Part shown: one piece after another, positions 41,541-48,290 of the stretch | Layout: every line of letters starts with the position of its first letter | How positions within the stretch are numbered: the stretch's first letter is position 1 | NCBI GenBank assembly: GCA_934518555.1 | Contig: CAKSXW010000010.1 | Coordinates: 1-48,290 of the forward strand | DNA from: an uncultured Faecalibacterium sp. | GTDB lineage: Bacteria; Bacillota; Clostridia; Oscillospirales; Ruminococcaceae | DNA length: 48,290 nt | Direction: 5' to 3' | Made by a program: the position numbers and the translations under genes | The notes under the pieces: model-generated | What the model was told of the DNA's origin: nothing | The model's input: only the letters and a program-made list of their open reading frames with translations | Database searches by the model: none

Positions 41541-41552
41541 CGTCCCTTGGGG

Positions 41553-42821
41553 TCATTTTTTCTTTTTGTTCCGGGGAGCAGGGCGGTGGGCCTGGGGCTT
41601 TTTGGCGGCACTGCGGCCTGCGGTCAGGCCGCTGCCAAAGGCCCAGTGGAGGTTGTAGCCGCCGCAGCGGCCCACGCAGTCCAGGGTCTCCCCCACAAAG
41701 TACAGCCCCGGGCAGCCCTTGAACTGAAAATCCGGTTCCAGCTCCCCCAGGGCCAGGCCGCCGCCGGTGACCTGAGCCTGCTTCCAGCCGCAGGGAGTCA
41801 GGCCCTCAAACCGCCAGTGCTTGGCGGTGTGGGCCAGGGCCTGCCACTGCCCGGCAGAAAGCTGCCCCACCGGGCGGTCCGGCAGGCCGGCAGCCTGCCA
41901 CAAAGCCCGGCCCAGCCGGGGGTTCAGCAGCCCCAGCCAGAAGTCGGCGGCCCGGTCCCCGGCCAGCAGGGGCACCCGGCTTTGCAGCAGCTGGGACAGC
42001 TGGTCCTCCGGCAGCTGGGGGAACAGGTCCAGCACCACCGCCGGGGCCTTTACGGCCGGGGTCAGGAACCGGGTCAGGTCCATGATGCAGATGCCCGACA
42101 GGCCGTAGTCCGTAAACTGCACCTCTCCCTGGTCCTGGGCCAGCAAGCGGTCCCCTTCCAGCAGGGCGGCGTGGACCTTGGCCCGGATGCCTGCCAGGGT
42201 CTTGTCCGGCCGGGCACACTGCAGGGCCGTAAGGCAGGGGTACAGGGGGGCCAGGGCACCGCCGCACTGGGCGGCGAACCGGGGGCCGAAGCCGTCGGTG
42301 CCAAACTGGGGCCCGGCACTGCCGCCCAGGGCGCAGATCACCGCATCGGCCCGCAGGCTCTGGGTGGCCCCTTCCGGGTCGGTGTACAGCACCACATAGC
42401 CCCCTCGGCTCTGGCTCAGGGTCTGGACGGTGCAGCCGGTCAAAAGGGTCACGGCCCGGCGGGCCAGGTGGTGCTCCAGCAAGGCCAGCACATCGGCGGC
42501 CTGGTTGGAGTAGGGGTACACCCGGCCTGCCTCGTCGGCCCGGGGGTAAAGCCCCAGGCTCTGGAACCAGCCCAGGGGGTCGGCAGCGTTTACCTGGGCC
42601 AACAGGGCCTCCAGGGCCCTGGGGTCAGCGGAGGAAAAGCCCTCCGGGGCAAGGCCCAGGTTGTCCAGGTTGCAGCGGCCGTTGCCGGTGGCCAGCAGCT
42701 TTTTGCCGCACCGGGGGTTGCGTTCCAGCACCGTGACCCGGGCGGCAGGGTCGGTCTGGGCAGCGGCCAGGGCGGCAGCCAGACCAGCCGCACCGCCGCC
42801 CAGGATCAGGATCTGTGCCAT
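41553..42821 (-). CDS. HI0933-family FAD-dependent oxidoreductase (BaiN-like)
   Basis: A 422-aa flavoprotein. The N-terminal dinucleotide motif is ILGGGAAGLAAALAAAQ, followed by LERNPRCGKKLLATGNGRCNLDN, which is the hallmark of the HI0933/YhiN/BaiN group. Middle landmarks are GRVYPYSNQAADVL, ICALGGSAGPQFGTDGFG and FTDYGLSGICIMDL. The C-terminal FAD motif is LYFVGETLDCVGRCGGYNLHWAFGSG (given as FVGETLDCVGRCGGYN). Members are NAD(P)H-linked reductases; BaiN acts on bile-acid precursors, but most members have no known substrate. ATG follows AAAGGCAGGTG. A basic Lys-rich tail ends it. Confidence 0.92.
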   Translation of the reverse strand: MAQILILGGGAAGLAAALAAAQTDPAARVTVLERNPRCGKKLLATGNGRCNLDNLGLAPEGFSSADPRALEALLAQVNAADPLGWFQSLGLYPRADEAGRVYPYSNQAADVLALLEHHLARRAVTLLTGCTVQTLSQSRGGYVVLYTDPEGATQSLRADAVICALGGSAGPQFGTDGFGPRFAAQCGGALAPLYPCLTALQCARPDKTLAGIRAKVHAALLEGDRLLAQDQGEVQFTDYGLSGICIMDLTRFLTPAVKAPAVVLDLFPQLPEDQLSQLLQSRVPLLAGDRAADFWLGLLNPRLGRALWQAAGLPDRPVGQLSAGQWQALAHTAKHWRFEGLTPCGWKQAQVTGGGLALGELEPDFQFKGCPGLYFVGETLDCVGRCGGYNLHWAFGSGLTAGRSAAKKPQAHRPAPRNKKKK

Positions 42822-42862
42822 GGGGGCACCTGCCTTTCTTGTAGGTGGATAAGATTGCTTTT

Positions 42863-42891
42863 ATTGTAGCAGAACCCCGGCCGGAACGCAA
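42863..42891 (-). promoter_or_regulatory. Promoter of the HI0933-family gene
   Basis: Minus strand TTGCGT (42891-42886), 17-base spacer, TACAAT (42868-42863). Confidence 0.6.
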
Positions 42892-42928
42892 TGCGCCCGG
42901 TGTGCCGGTGGCGCAGGGGTCCGAAAAA

Positions 42929-42937
42929 TGGTATAAT
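42929..42937 (+). promoter_or_regulatory. Extended -10 promoter of the alcohol dehydrogenase gene
   Basis: TGGTATAAT (TG-n-TATAAT); no good -35. The leader from ~42944 contains CCTCCCGGCCGGGAGG, a 16-bp perfect palindrome (42953-42968). Confidence 0.6.
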
Positions 42938-42993
42938 AAAGCATAATGCGCCCTCCCGGCCGGGAGGGGCTTATTGGCAAGGAGGGACCTCCC

Positions 42994-44208
42994 ATGGCAG
43001 GATGGTATAAGCTGGAAGTTTTGGGGTGCCGGGCCTTTCAGGCCCTGCTGAAGGTGGCCAATTACGGCATGGGCTACCGGATGCCCCAGTATCTGGAGGG
43101 GCCGGGCAAGGTCCGGCAGCTGGGGGCCTTTTTGCAGGAAAAAGGCATCAACGATGTGCTGGTGGTCACCGGCACCGGCATGGTCCGCCGGGGCCAGGTG
43201 CAGCCCCTGCTGGAGGGCTTTGACCAGGCAGGCATCCGGTACTTTGTTCAGACCTTTGATCACCCGGACCCCACCTCCCAGGACGTGGAGACTGGCTTTG
43301 CTGCCTACCGGGCCCAGGGCTGCAAGGCCATCGTGGCCTTGGGAGGCGGCTCTCGCATCGACTGCGCCAAGGCCATTGCCGCCAAGGCGGCCCACCCCAA
43401 AAAGACCGTGGCCCAGCTCCAGGGTCTGCTGAAGGTCCACAAGGCCATCGTGCCCCTGGTGGCCATCCCCACCACCGCCGGGGCCGGGTCCGAGACCACG
43501 GTGGCGGCGGTGATCACCGATTCTGCTACCCACCGGAAGGCTGCCATCAACGACCCGGCATTGATCCCCCGGTATGCGGTGCTGGACCCGGAGCTGACGG
43601 TGGGGCTGCCCCCGGAGACCACCGCCACCACCGGCATGGACGCCCTGGCCCACGCCGTGGAGGCCTACACCAACCATACCTATAATACTAAGCTGGAGGA
43701 TCAGCTGGCCAGGGAGGCAGTGCAGCTGATCTACCACAACCTGGTCCGGGCCTGCACCGATGGGGCAGATCTGGAGGCCCGACAGAAGATGCAGCGAGGG
43801 GCCTTTTACGCCGGCAGGGCCTTTACCCGGGGGTGCGTGGGCTATGTCCACGCCATCGGCCACACCCTGGGGGGCCTCTACGGGGTGAGCCACGGCCTGG
43901 CCATGGCGGTGCTGCTGCCCAAGGTGATGCGTGCCTACGGCCCGGCGGCCCAAAAGCGGCTGGCAGAGCTGGCCCGGGTCTGCGGCATCCCCGGCACCGG
44001 GGACCCGGAACTGGCAGAGGGCTTTCTCCGCTGGATCGAGGACACCAACCAGGCCCTGGGCCTGCCCAAGGGCTTTGACATGATCCGGGACCAGGATGTG
44101 GAGCAGATGGTCACCTGGGCCAAAAAGGAGGCCAACCCCCTGTACCCGGTGCCGGTGGTGTGGGGCCGGGAGCAGCTGCGGCAGGTGATCCAGAGCATCC
44201 GGCTGTGA
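42994..44208 (+). CDS. Iron-containing alcohol dehydrogenase
   Basis: Group III NAD(P)-dependent alcohol dehydrogenase of 404 aa. The nucleotide-binding motif is ALGGGSRIDCAKA; the ligand set for the metal is present as Asp and His in TGMDALAHAVEAY and the two His in GYVHAIGHTLGGLYGVSHG. IPTTAGAGSETT is the usual substrate-side block. The N-terminal ~25 residues (to GYRMPQYLEG) precede the family core. The start at 42994 follows AAGGAGGGA; an in-frame ATG at 42946 would sit in the leader palindrome. Substrate could be butanol, ethanol or a diol; sequence does not decide. It lies upstream of spoVT. Confidence 0.93.
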   Translation: MAGWYKLEVLGCRAFQALLKVANYGMGYRMPQYLEGPGKVRQLGAFLQEKGINDVLVVTGTGMVRRGQVQPLLEGFDQAGIRYFVQTFDHPDPTSQDVETGFAAYRAQGCKAIVALGGGSRIDCAKAIAAKAAHPKKTVAQLQGLLKVHKAIVPLVAIPTTAGAGSETTVAAVITDSATHRKAAINDPALIPRYAVLDPELTVGLPPETTATTGMDALAHAVEAYTNHTYNTKLEDQLAREAVQLIYHNLVRACTDGADLEARQKMQRGAFYAGRAFTRGCVGYVHAIGHTLGGLYGVSHGLAMAVLLPKVMRAYGPAAQKRLAELARVCGIPGTGDPELAEGFLRWIEDTNQALGLPKGFDMIRDQDVEQMVTWAKKEANPLYPVPVVWGREQLRQVIQSIRL

Positions 44209-44348
44209 CCCTGCCCCCGAAAGCTGGAAGCACCGGGAACTGTCTGCCGAAAAAGGCAAAGATCTGCAGCCCTTACATAATTCTCCTTCCGCTGCAAATA
44301 CTGGGGATAAGCACCTTGCGCCCCAGGCGCAGCAAAGGAGAAGTGACC

Positions 44349-44891
44349 ATGAAAGCAACCGGAATCGTCCGCCGCATCGACGAGCTGGGCCGGGTGGTGA
44401 TCCCCAAGGAGATCCGCCGCACCCAGCGCATCCGCCGGGGAGACCCTTTGGAGATCTTTACCACCGGCGAGGGAGAAGTGATCTTTAAAAAGTATTCCCC
44501 TATGGGGGAGATGCATCTGGTGGCAGCTCAGTACACCGAGGCCCTGAGCCGCTGCTTTGCCCTGACGGCCTTTGTCTGTGACCGGGACCACATCCTGGCA
44601 GTAAGCGGCCCGGGCCGCCGGGAGCTGGCAGACCGCAATATCAGCCAGCCGCTGGAAAAGCTCATGGATGCCCGGAAGCCCTACCGGGCCCAGGGGGAGC
44701 CGGACAAGGCCCTGATGCCCTGCGAGGGAGCGGCCCGGGTGATGCTGTGTGCAGCCCCCATCATTGCCGCCGGAGACGTGGCAGGGGCAGTGGGGCTGCT
44801 GACAGAGGACCGGGCTGCCGCCCCCGATGACGCCCAGATCAAGGCGGTGAACGTGGCGGCGGCCTTTTTGGCCCGGCAGATGGAGGAGTAA
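44349..44891 (+). CDS. spoVT: SpoVT-type AbrB/GAF transcription regulator
   Basis: A 180-aa DNA-binding regulator. Residues 1-50 are an AbrB swapped-hairpin domain (MKATGIVRRIDELGRVVIPKEIRR, given by its ends MKATGIVRRIDELGR and VVIPKEIRRT), and residues ~55-178 a GAF-like domain, the layout and length of stage V sporulation protein T. In spore formers it controls forespore genes under sigma G. The host group inferred here is usually described as non-sporing, so it may have another role. AAAGGAGAAG precedes the ATG. The region between the dehydrogenase stop and this start (140 bases) holds a TTGCGCC / GGCGCAG hairpin and no clear promoter. Confidence 0.9.
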   Translation: MKATGIVRRIDELGRVVIPKEIRRTQRIRRGDPLEIFTTGEGEVIFKKYSPMGEMHLVAAQYTEALSRCFALTAFVCDRDHILAVSGPGRRELADRNISQPLEKLMDARKPYRAQGEPDKALMPCEGAARVMLCAAPIIAAGDVAGAVGLLTEDRAAAPDDAQIKAVNVAAAFLARQMEE

Positions 44892-44958
44892 GGCGGAACG
44901 ATTTGCAACGCACGCCGCACTGCTTTGCGGATAAACAGCGGAAAGAATACTTTTATTG

Positions 44959-44999
44959 GTAGTTCCGAAACGCCTGCGGGCGTTTCGGAACTACTTTTT
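44959..44999 (+). terminator. Terminator of spoVT
   Basis: GTAGTTCCGAAACGCC-TGCG-GGCGTTTCGGAACTACTTTTT, perfect 16-bp stem. Confidence 0.9.
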
Positions 45000-45012
45000 C
45001 ACGGGGAATTAC

Positions 45013-45086
45013 CCCTTCCGTCACGGCTTTCGCCGTGCCACCTTCCCCAAGGGGACGGCAACCCTCTCAGGCTGACGGAGAGGGTT
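45013..45086. repeat. CCCTCTCAG-type repeat, copy 5 (divergent, short)
   Basis: CCCTTCCGTCACGGCTTTCGCC, a CCTTCCCC/GGGGACGG middle, and CCCTCTCAGGCTGACGGAGAGGG at the right (parts CCCTCTCAGG and GGAGAGGGTT). It shares the ends and the CACGGC/GCCGTG hairpin with copy 4 but lacks the AGCTCCCCC hairpins. It lies between the spoVT terminator and the hrcA promoter. Confidence 0.65.
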
Positions 45087-45139
45087 CGTCCCCCTTTATG
45101 ACAGAATTATGAATCTTTCAAAACATTTTTGCAAAGCCC

Positions 45140-45167
45140 TTGACAGCCCTGGAAAATTGATTATAAT
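45140..45167 (+). promoter_or_regulatory. Sigma-A promoter of hrcA-grpE-dnaK
   Basis: TTGACA at 45140, 16-base spacer, TATAAT at 45162. Start near 45174, inside the CIRCE element. Confidence 0.9.
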
Positions 45168-45171
45168 GGTC

Positions 45172-45198
45172 TTAGCACTCAGGAACAAAGAGTGCTAA
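45172..45198. promoter_or_regulatory. CIRCE operator (HrcA binding site)
   Basis: TTAGCACTC, nine bases, GAGTGCTAA: exact CIRCE consensus, overlapping the predicted start. HrcA bound here represses its own operon; heat releases it. Confidence 0.98.
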
Positions 45199-45233
45199 AC
45201 AAACCAAAGCGAGACAAAAAGGAGGCAGGCGCT

Positions 45234-46307
45234 ATGGCGATGGACGCACGCAAGCAGCGAGTCTTACAAGCCATCGTAGCACTGTATGGTCTCGAAGGAG
45301 AGCCCGTGGGCAGCAGCGTGCTGGCCAACTACTTTGACATGGCGGTGTCCAGTGCGACCCTTCGCAATGAGATGGCTGCCCTGACAAAGCTGGGTCTGCT
45401 GGAGCAGCCCCACACCAGCGCAGGCCGTGTGCCCAGCGCCAAGGGCTACCGTTATTATCTGGATAACCTGCTGACGGATGATCAGCCCCTGGACCGGGTC
45501 ACCCGGGCCCGGGTGGATGCAGTGTTCGCCAGCCTGGATCATGAGCCGGAAAAGCTGGCCCAGGGTGTTGCCAAGGCCTTGGCCGCCATCAGCGGCTGCA
45601 CCGCTGCGGTAAGCACCCCCTGTGCCGAGGACCTGTGCGTGGCCCACTACGAGGTGGTGCAGGTAGGCCGTGGGGCCGCCGCTGTGCTGGCGGTGACCAC
45701 CGCCGGCTACGTCCGCACCCGGGTGGCCCGGGTCCGCAGCGGCCTTTCCCGTGAGAACGCCGCCGCCCTGGCAGCATTGCTGAACCGGAACCTGACCTTT
45801 GTGGCGCCGGTGGACCTGTCGGCCCGGATGCTGGCAGAGCTGTGCAGTCAGATCGACCCGGAACTGGTGTCGGTGATCAGCGCCGCCGCCGCCATCCTGC
45901 AGGATTCTGCCAAACCCCACGTCTTTGTGGGAGGCGAGCAGTACCTGGTGGAGTGGCCTCAGCTGGAGGGCAAGGTGGGAGACATCCTCACTCTGCTGAA
46001 CGACGAGGAACAGGCCGCCAGCCTCATTGCACCCCCGGCAGACCGCCGGGAGAGCGTGCTGCTGGGAGAGGACCTGGAGCCGCAGATCCCTGGGATGTGC
46101 ATCGTCAGTGACCGGTACCTGGTGGGCGGAGGCCTGTGGGGCTCCATTGCCCTCATCGGCCCCACCCGGATGCCCTTCCAAAAGCTGATGCCTCTGCTGC
46201 GTTACACAGCGGACCAGCTGGGAGAAGCCATGAGCGGCAAACGAAAAAACACCCCACAGGCTGTCGCACCCCGACGGACTGTGATCTATAAGGAGGACCT
46301 GGAATGA
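45234..46307 (+). CDS. hrcA: Heat-inducible transcription repressor HrcA
   Basis: DNA-binding repressor of the dnaK and groE operons, 357 aa. The N-terminal winged helix has RVLQAIVALYGLEGEPVGS and SSATLRNEMAALTKLGLLEQPHTSAGRVPSAKGYRYYLD (key blocks SSATLRNEM and TSAGRVPSAKGYR). The GAF-like core and inserted domain follow, ending IALIGPTRMPFQK, the standard HrcA C-terminal motif. ATG at 45234 follows AAAGGAGG by 8 bases. The exact CIRCE operator just upstream shows auto-repression. Its stop overlaps the grpE start (ATGA). Confidence 0.97.
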   Translation: MAMDARKQRVLQAIVALYGLEGEPVGSSVLANYFDMAVSSATLRNEMAALTKLGLLEQPHTSAGRVPSAKGYRYYLDNLLTDDQPLDRVTRARVDAVFASLDHEPEKLAQGVAKALAAISGCTAAVSTPCAEDLCVAHYEVVQVGRGAAAVLAVTTAGYVRTRVARVRSGLSRENAAALAALLNRNLTFVAPVDLSARMLAELCSQIDPELVSVISAAAAILQDSAKPHVFVGGEQYLVEWPQLEGKVGDILTLLNDEEQAASLIAPPADRRESVLLGEDLEPQIPGMCIVSDRYLVGGGLWGSIALIGPTRMPFQKLMPLLRYTADQLGEAMSGKRKNTPQAVAPRRTVIYKEDLE

Positions 46308-46930
46308 GCGAAGAAGCAAAGAACACGGTGCCTGAGGCCCAGCAGCCGGACACCACCCCGGAGGAGACTGCCGCCCAGGCAGCAGCCCCGGAGCAGGAAG
46401 CTGCAGCCCCGGAGACCGGAAAGCCGGAGGACGACAAAAAGAAGGACGGCTGGTTCAACAAAAAGGCCCGGGAGATGGAGGCCGTCAAGGCAAAGCTGGA
46501 TGCCGCCGAGCAGAACGCTGCTCAGGCCAAGGATCAGCTGCTGCGGATGGCTGCGGAGTATGAGAACTACCGCAAGCGTTCCACCCGGGAAGCCGACCAG
46601 AAGTTTGGCGACGGCGTCTCCTTTGCTGTGAACCAGATCATCCCCATCCTGGACACCCTGGAGATGGCGGCCAACGCCCCCACCACCGACGAGAACTACA
46701 AAAAGGGTGTGACCATGACCCTGGACAAGGCCGCAAAGGCCCTGGCTGCCCTCCATGTGGAGGAGATCGAGGCCCTGGGCAAGCCCTTTGACCCCAACGT
46801 TATGAATGCCGTGCAGCAGGTCCCTGCCCCGGAGGGACAGGAGAGCGGCACGGTGATCACCGTCTACCAGAAGGGCTACAAGCTGGGAGACAAGATCGTC
46901 CGCCACGCTACTGTGGTGGTGGCCGAGTAA
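46304..46930 (+). CDS. grpE: Nucleotide exchange factor GrpE
   Basis: Co-chaperone that releases ADP from DnaK, 208 aa. Residues 1-~50 are an acidic, Pro/Ala-rich disordered N-terminus. A long coiled coil follows (AVKAKLDAAEQNAAQAKDQL, QLLRMAAEYENYRKRSTREAD), then the four-helix region and the C-terminal beta wing (GQESGTVITVYQKGYKLGDKIVRHATVVV, whose QKGYKLGDKIVR part is diagnostic). It starts in a 4-base overlap with hrcA. About 100 bases separate it from dnaK, including a CTCCC-GTAA-GGGAG hairpin. Confidence 0.96.
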   Translation: MSEEAKNTVPEAQQPDTTPEETAAQAAAPEQEAAAPETGKPEDDKKKDGWFNKKAREMEAVKAKLDAAEQNAAQAKDQLLRMAAEYENYRKRSTREADQKFGDGVSFAVNQIIPILDTLEMAANAPTTDENYKKGVTMTLDKAAKALAALHVEEIEALGKPFDPNVMNAVQQVPAPEGQESGTVITVYQKGYKLGDKIVRHATVVVAE

Positions 46931-47031
46931 CTAAGCCGGACCTCCCGTAAGGGAGTTTACAATACCATCCGCTTCACAACATTTGAGCATCATATAAACA
47001 ACGATTTGTTCTTTCGAGAGGAGTTTTTACT

Positions 47032-48290
47032 ATGAGTAAGATCATTGGCATTGACCTTGGCACTACCAACAGTTGCGTGGCTGTTATGGAAGGCGGCGAG
47101 CCCGTCGTTATCGCAAACTCTGAGGGCGCACGTACTACCCCCTCTGTGGTGGGCTTTACCAAGACCGGTGACCGCCTGGTGGGCCAGGTGGCAAAGCGTC
47201 AGGCTATCACCAACCCCGACAACACCGTTTCTTCGATCAAGCGTCAGATGGGCACCGACCACAAGGTGACCCTGAACGGCAAGGAGTACACTCCCCAGCA
47301 GGTCAGCGCAATGATTCTGCAGAAGCTGAAGGCTGATGCCGAGGCTTACCTGGGCGAGAGCGTCACCGAGGCCGTCATCACCGTGCCTGCCTACTTCAAC
47401 GACAGCCAGCGTCAGGCTACCAAGGACGCCGGCACCATTGCAGGCCTGAACGTCCGCCGTATCATCAACGAGCCCACCGCAGCTTCTCTGGCCTACGGCC
47501 TGGATAAGGAAGAGGACCAGAAGATCATGGTCTACGACCTGGGCGGCGGCACCTTCGATGTGTCCATCATTGAGATGGGCGACGGCGTCACCGAGGTCCT
47601 GGCCACCAACGGTGATACCCACCTGGGCGGCGATGACTTCGACCAGCGCATCATCGACTGGATGGCAGACGCCTTCCAGACTGAGAACGGCATCGACCTG
47701 CGAAAAGATAAGATGGCTGCTCAGCGTTTGAAGGAAGCTGCCGAGAAGGCTAAGATCGAGCTGTCCAGTGCTATGAGCAGCCAGATCAACCTGCCCTTCA
47801 TCACTGCCGACGCCACCGGCCCCAAGCACCTGGATATGACCTTGACCCGTGCAAAGTTCAACGAGCTCACCGCTGACCTGGTGGACCGCACCATGGGCCC
47901 TGTCCGCAAGGCTCTGCAGGATGCAGGTCTGCGTGCTTCCGACCTGAAGAAGGTCCTGATGGTGGGTGGTTCTACCCGTATCCCGGCTGTCTACGACGCT
48001 GTGAAGAAGGAACTGAACTGCGAGCCCTTCAAGGGCATCAACCCCGATGAGTGCGTGGCTGTGGGTGCTGCTATCCAGGGCGGCGTGCTGAACGGCGAGA
48101 AGAAGGGTCTGCTGCTGCTGGATGTCACTCCTCTGAGCCTGGGCATTGAGACTCTGGGCGGCGTGTGCACCAAGATCATTGACCGCAACACCACCATCCC
48201 CACCCACAAGAGCCAGGTGTTCTCCACCGCAGCCGACAACCAGCCCTCTGTTGAGGTCAACGTGCTGCAGGGCGAGCGTGAGTTTGCCCG
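47032..48290 (+). CDS. dnaK: Chaperone protein DnaK, 5' part (3' end outside window)
   Basis: Hsp70 chaperone. The frame runs open to the window end, giving 419 residues of a family of ~610. The ATPase domain has [59 protein letters not shown] and [12 protein letters not shown]. The linker [15 protein letters not shown] and the start of the substrate-binding domain ([18 protein letters not shown]) are visible. The short loop after [12 protein letters not shown] lacks the ~24-residue insert of Gram-negative DnaK, as expected for Firmicutes. GAGAGGAG lies 9 bases before the ATG. Codon choice is strongly biased, fitting high expression. Confidence 0.98.
   Translation, partial: MSKIIGIDLGTTNSCVAVMEGGEPVVIANSEGARTTPSVVGFTKTGDRLVGQVAKRQAITNPDNTVSSIKRQMGTDHKVTLNGKEYTPQQVSAMILQKLKADAEAYLGESVTEAVITVPAYFNDSQRQATKDAGTIAGLNVRRIINEPTAASLAYGLDKEEDQKIMVYDLGGGTFDVSIIEMGDGVTEVLATNGDTHLGGDDFDQRIIDWMADAFQTENGIDLRKDKMAAQRLKEAAEKAKIELSSAMSSQINLPFITADATGPKHLDMTLTRAKFNELTADLVDRTMGPVRKALQDAGLRASDLKKVLMVGGSTRIPAVYDAVKKELNCEPFKGINPDECVAVGAAIQGGVLNGEKKGLLLLDVTPLSLGIETLGGVCTKIIDRNTTIPTHKSQVFSTAADNQPSVEVNVLQGEREFA

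Overview
The window is one contiguous stretch of a GC-rich Firmicutes chromosome. Several features point to the Oscillospiraceae (Ruminococcaceae), most likely the Faecalibacterium/Gemmiger/Subdoligranulum group. These are strong G/C third-position codon use, AGGAGG-type ribosome sites, CIRCE-controlled hrcA-grpE-dnaK, T-box and glycine riboswitch leaders, a SpoVT-type AbrB regulator, RlmA and YchF housekeeping genes, and a dispersed CCCTCTCAG-type palindromic repeat. Genus assignment is an inference from gene content. No tRNA, rRNA, CRISPR, prophage or insertion sequence was found. The window opens inside trpS and closes inside dnaK.

Left part (1-13.1 kb): the trpS 3' end, an SDR oxidoreductase, a small cupin/RpiB-like/DUF1622 group behind a consensus promoter, an ammonium transporter fused to a PII sensor with a long structured leader, a ClC-type chloride channel, threonine T-box plus thrS, a small membrane protein, a sugar nucleotidyltransferase, and an EAL-GGDEF cyclic-di-GMP protein.

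Middle (13.3-24.7 kb): an operon read leftward (alaX-type tRNA editing enzyme, trmB, a 59-aa Cys-containing protein, a CmpB/DUF1113 membrane protein), malQ, a degenerate GGDEF protein, a conserved small helical protein, MTA/SAH nucleosidase, ychF, and an OmpR/HisKA two-component pair.

Long rightward operon (24.8-33.2 kb): rpe, three genes homologous to RnfD, RnfE and RnfA, an anchored glycoside-hydrolase-like protein, a DUF1015 protein, a DEAD-box helicase with a long disordered tail, and an RlmA-type methyltransferase, ended by a strong terminator. The Rnf-like trio lacks the RnfC/G/B partners in this locus and has lost the cysteines that hold the membrane [2Fe-2S] cluster. It is the best candidate here for an undescribed system.

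Right part (33.4-48.3 kb): a MATE exporter; an ECF-type vitamin transporter S component divergent from a MocR/PdxR-like regulator whose PLP lysine is replaced by arginine, with ATACC repeats between them; an LCP-like protein; a glycine-riboswitch-controlled sodium:amino-acid symporter with an 18-bp palindrome at its start point; a Tat-signal esterase; an HI0933-family flavoprotein; an iron-type alcohol dehydrogenase; spoVT; and the HrcA/CIRCE heat-shock operon.

Most genes are housekeeping or regulatory and are tightly packed. Five copies or partial copies of a hairpin-forming repeat sit only between genes. All calls come from reading the sequence; no database search was possible.
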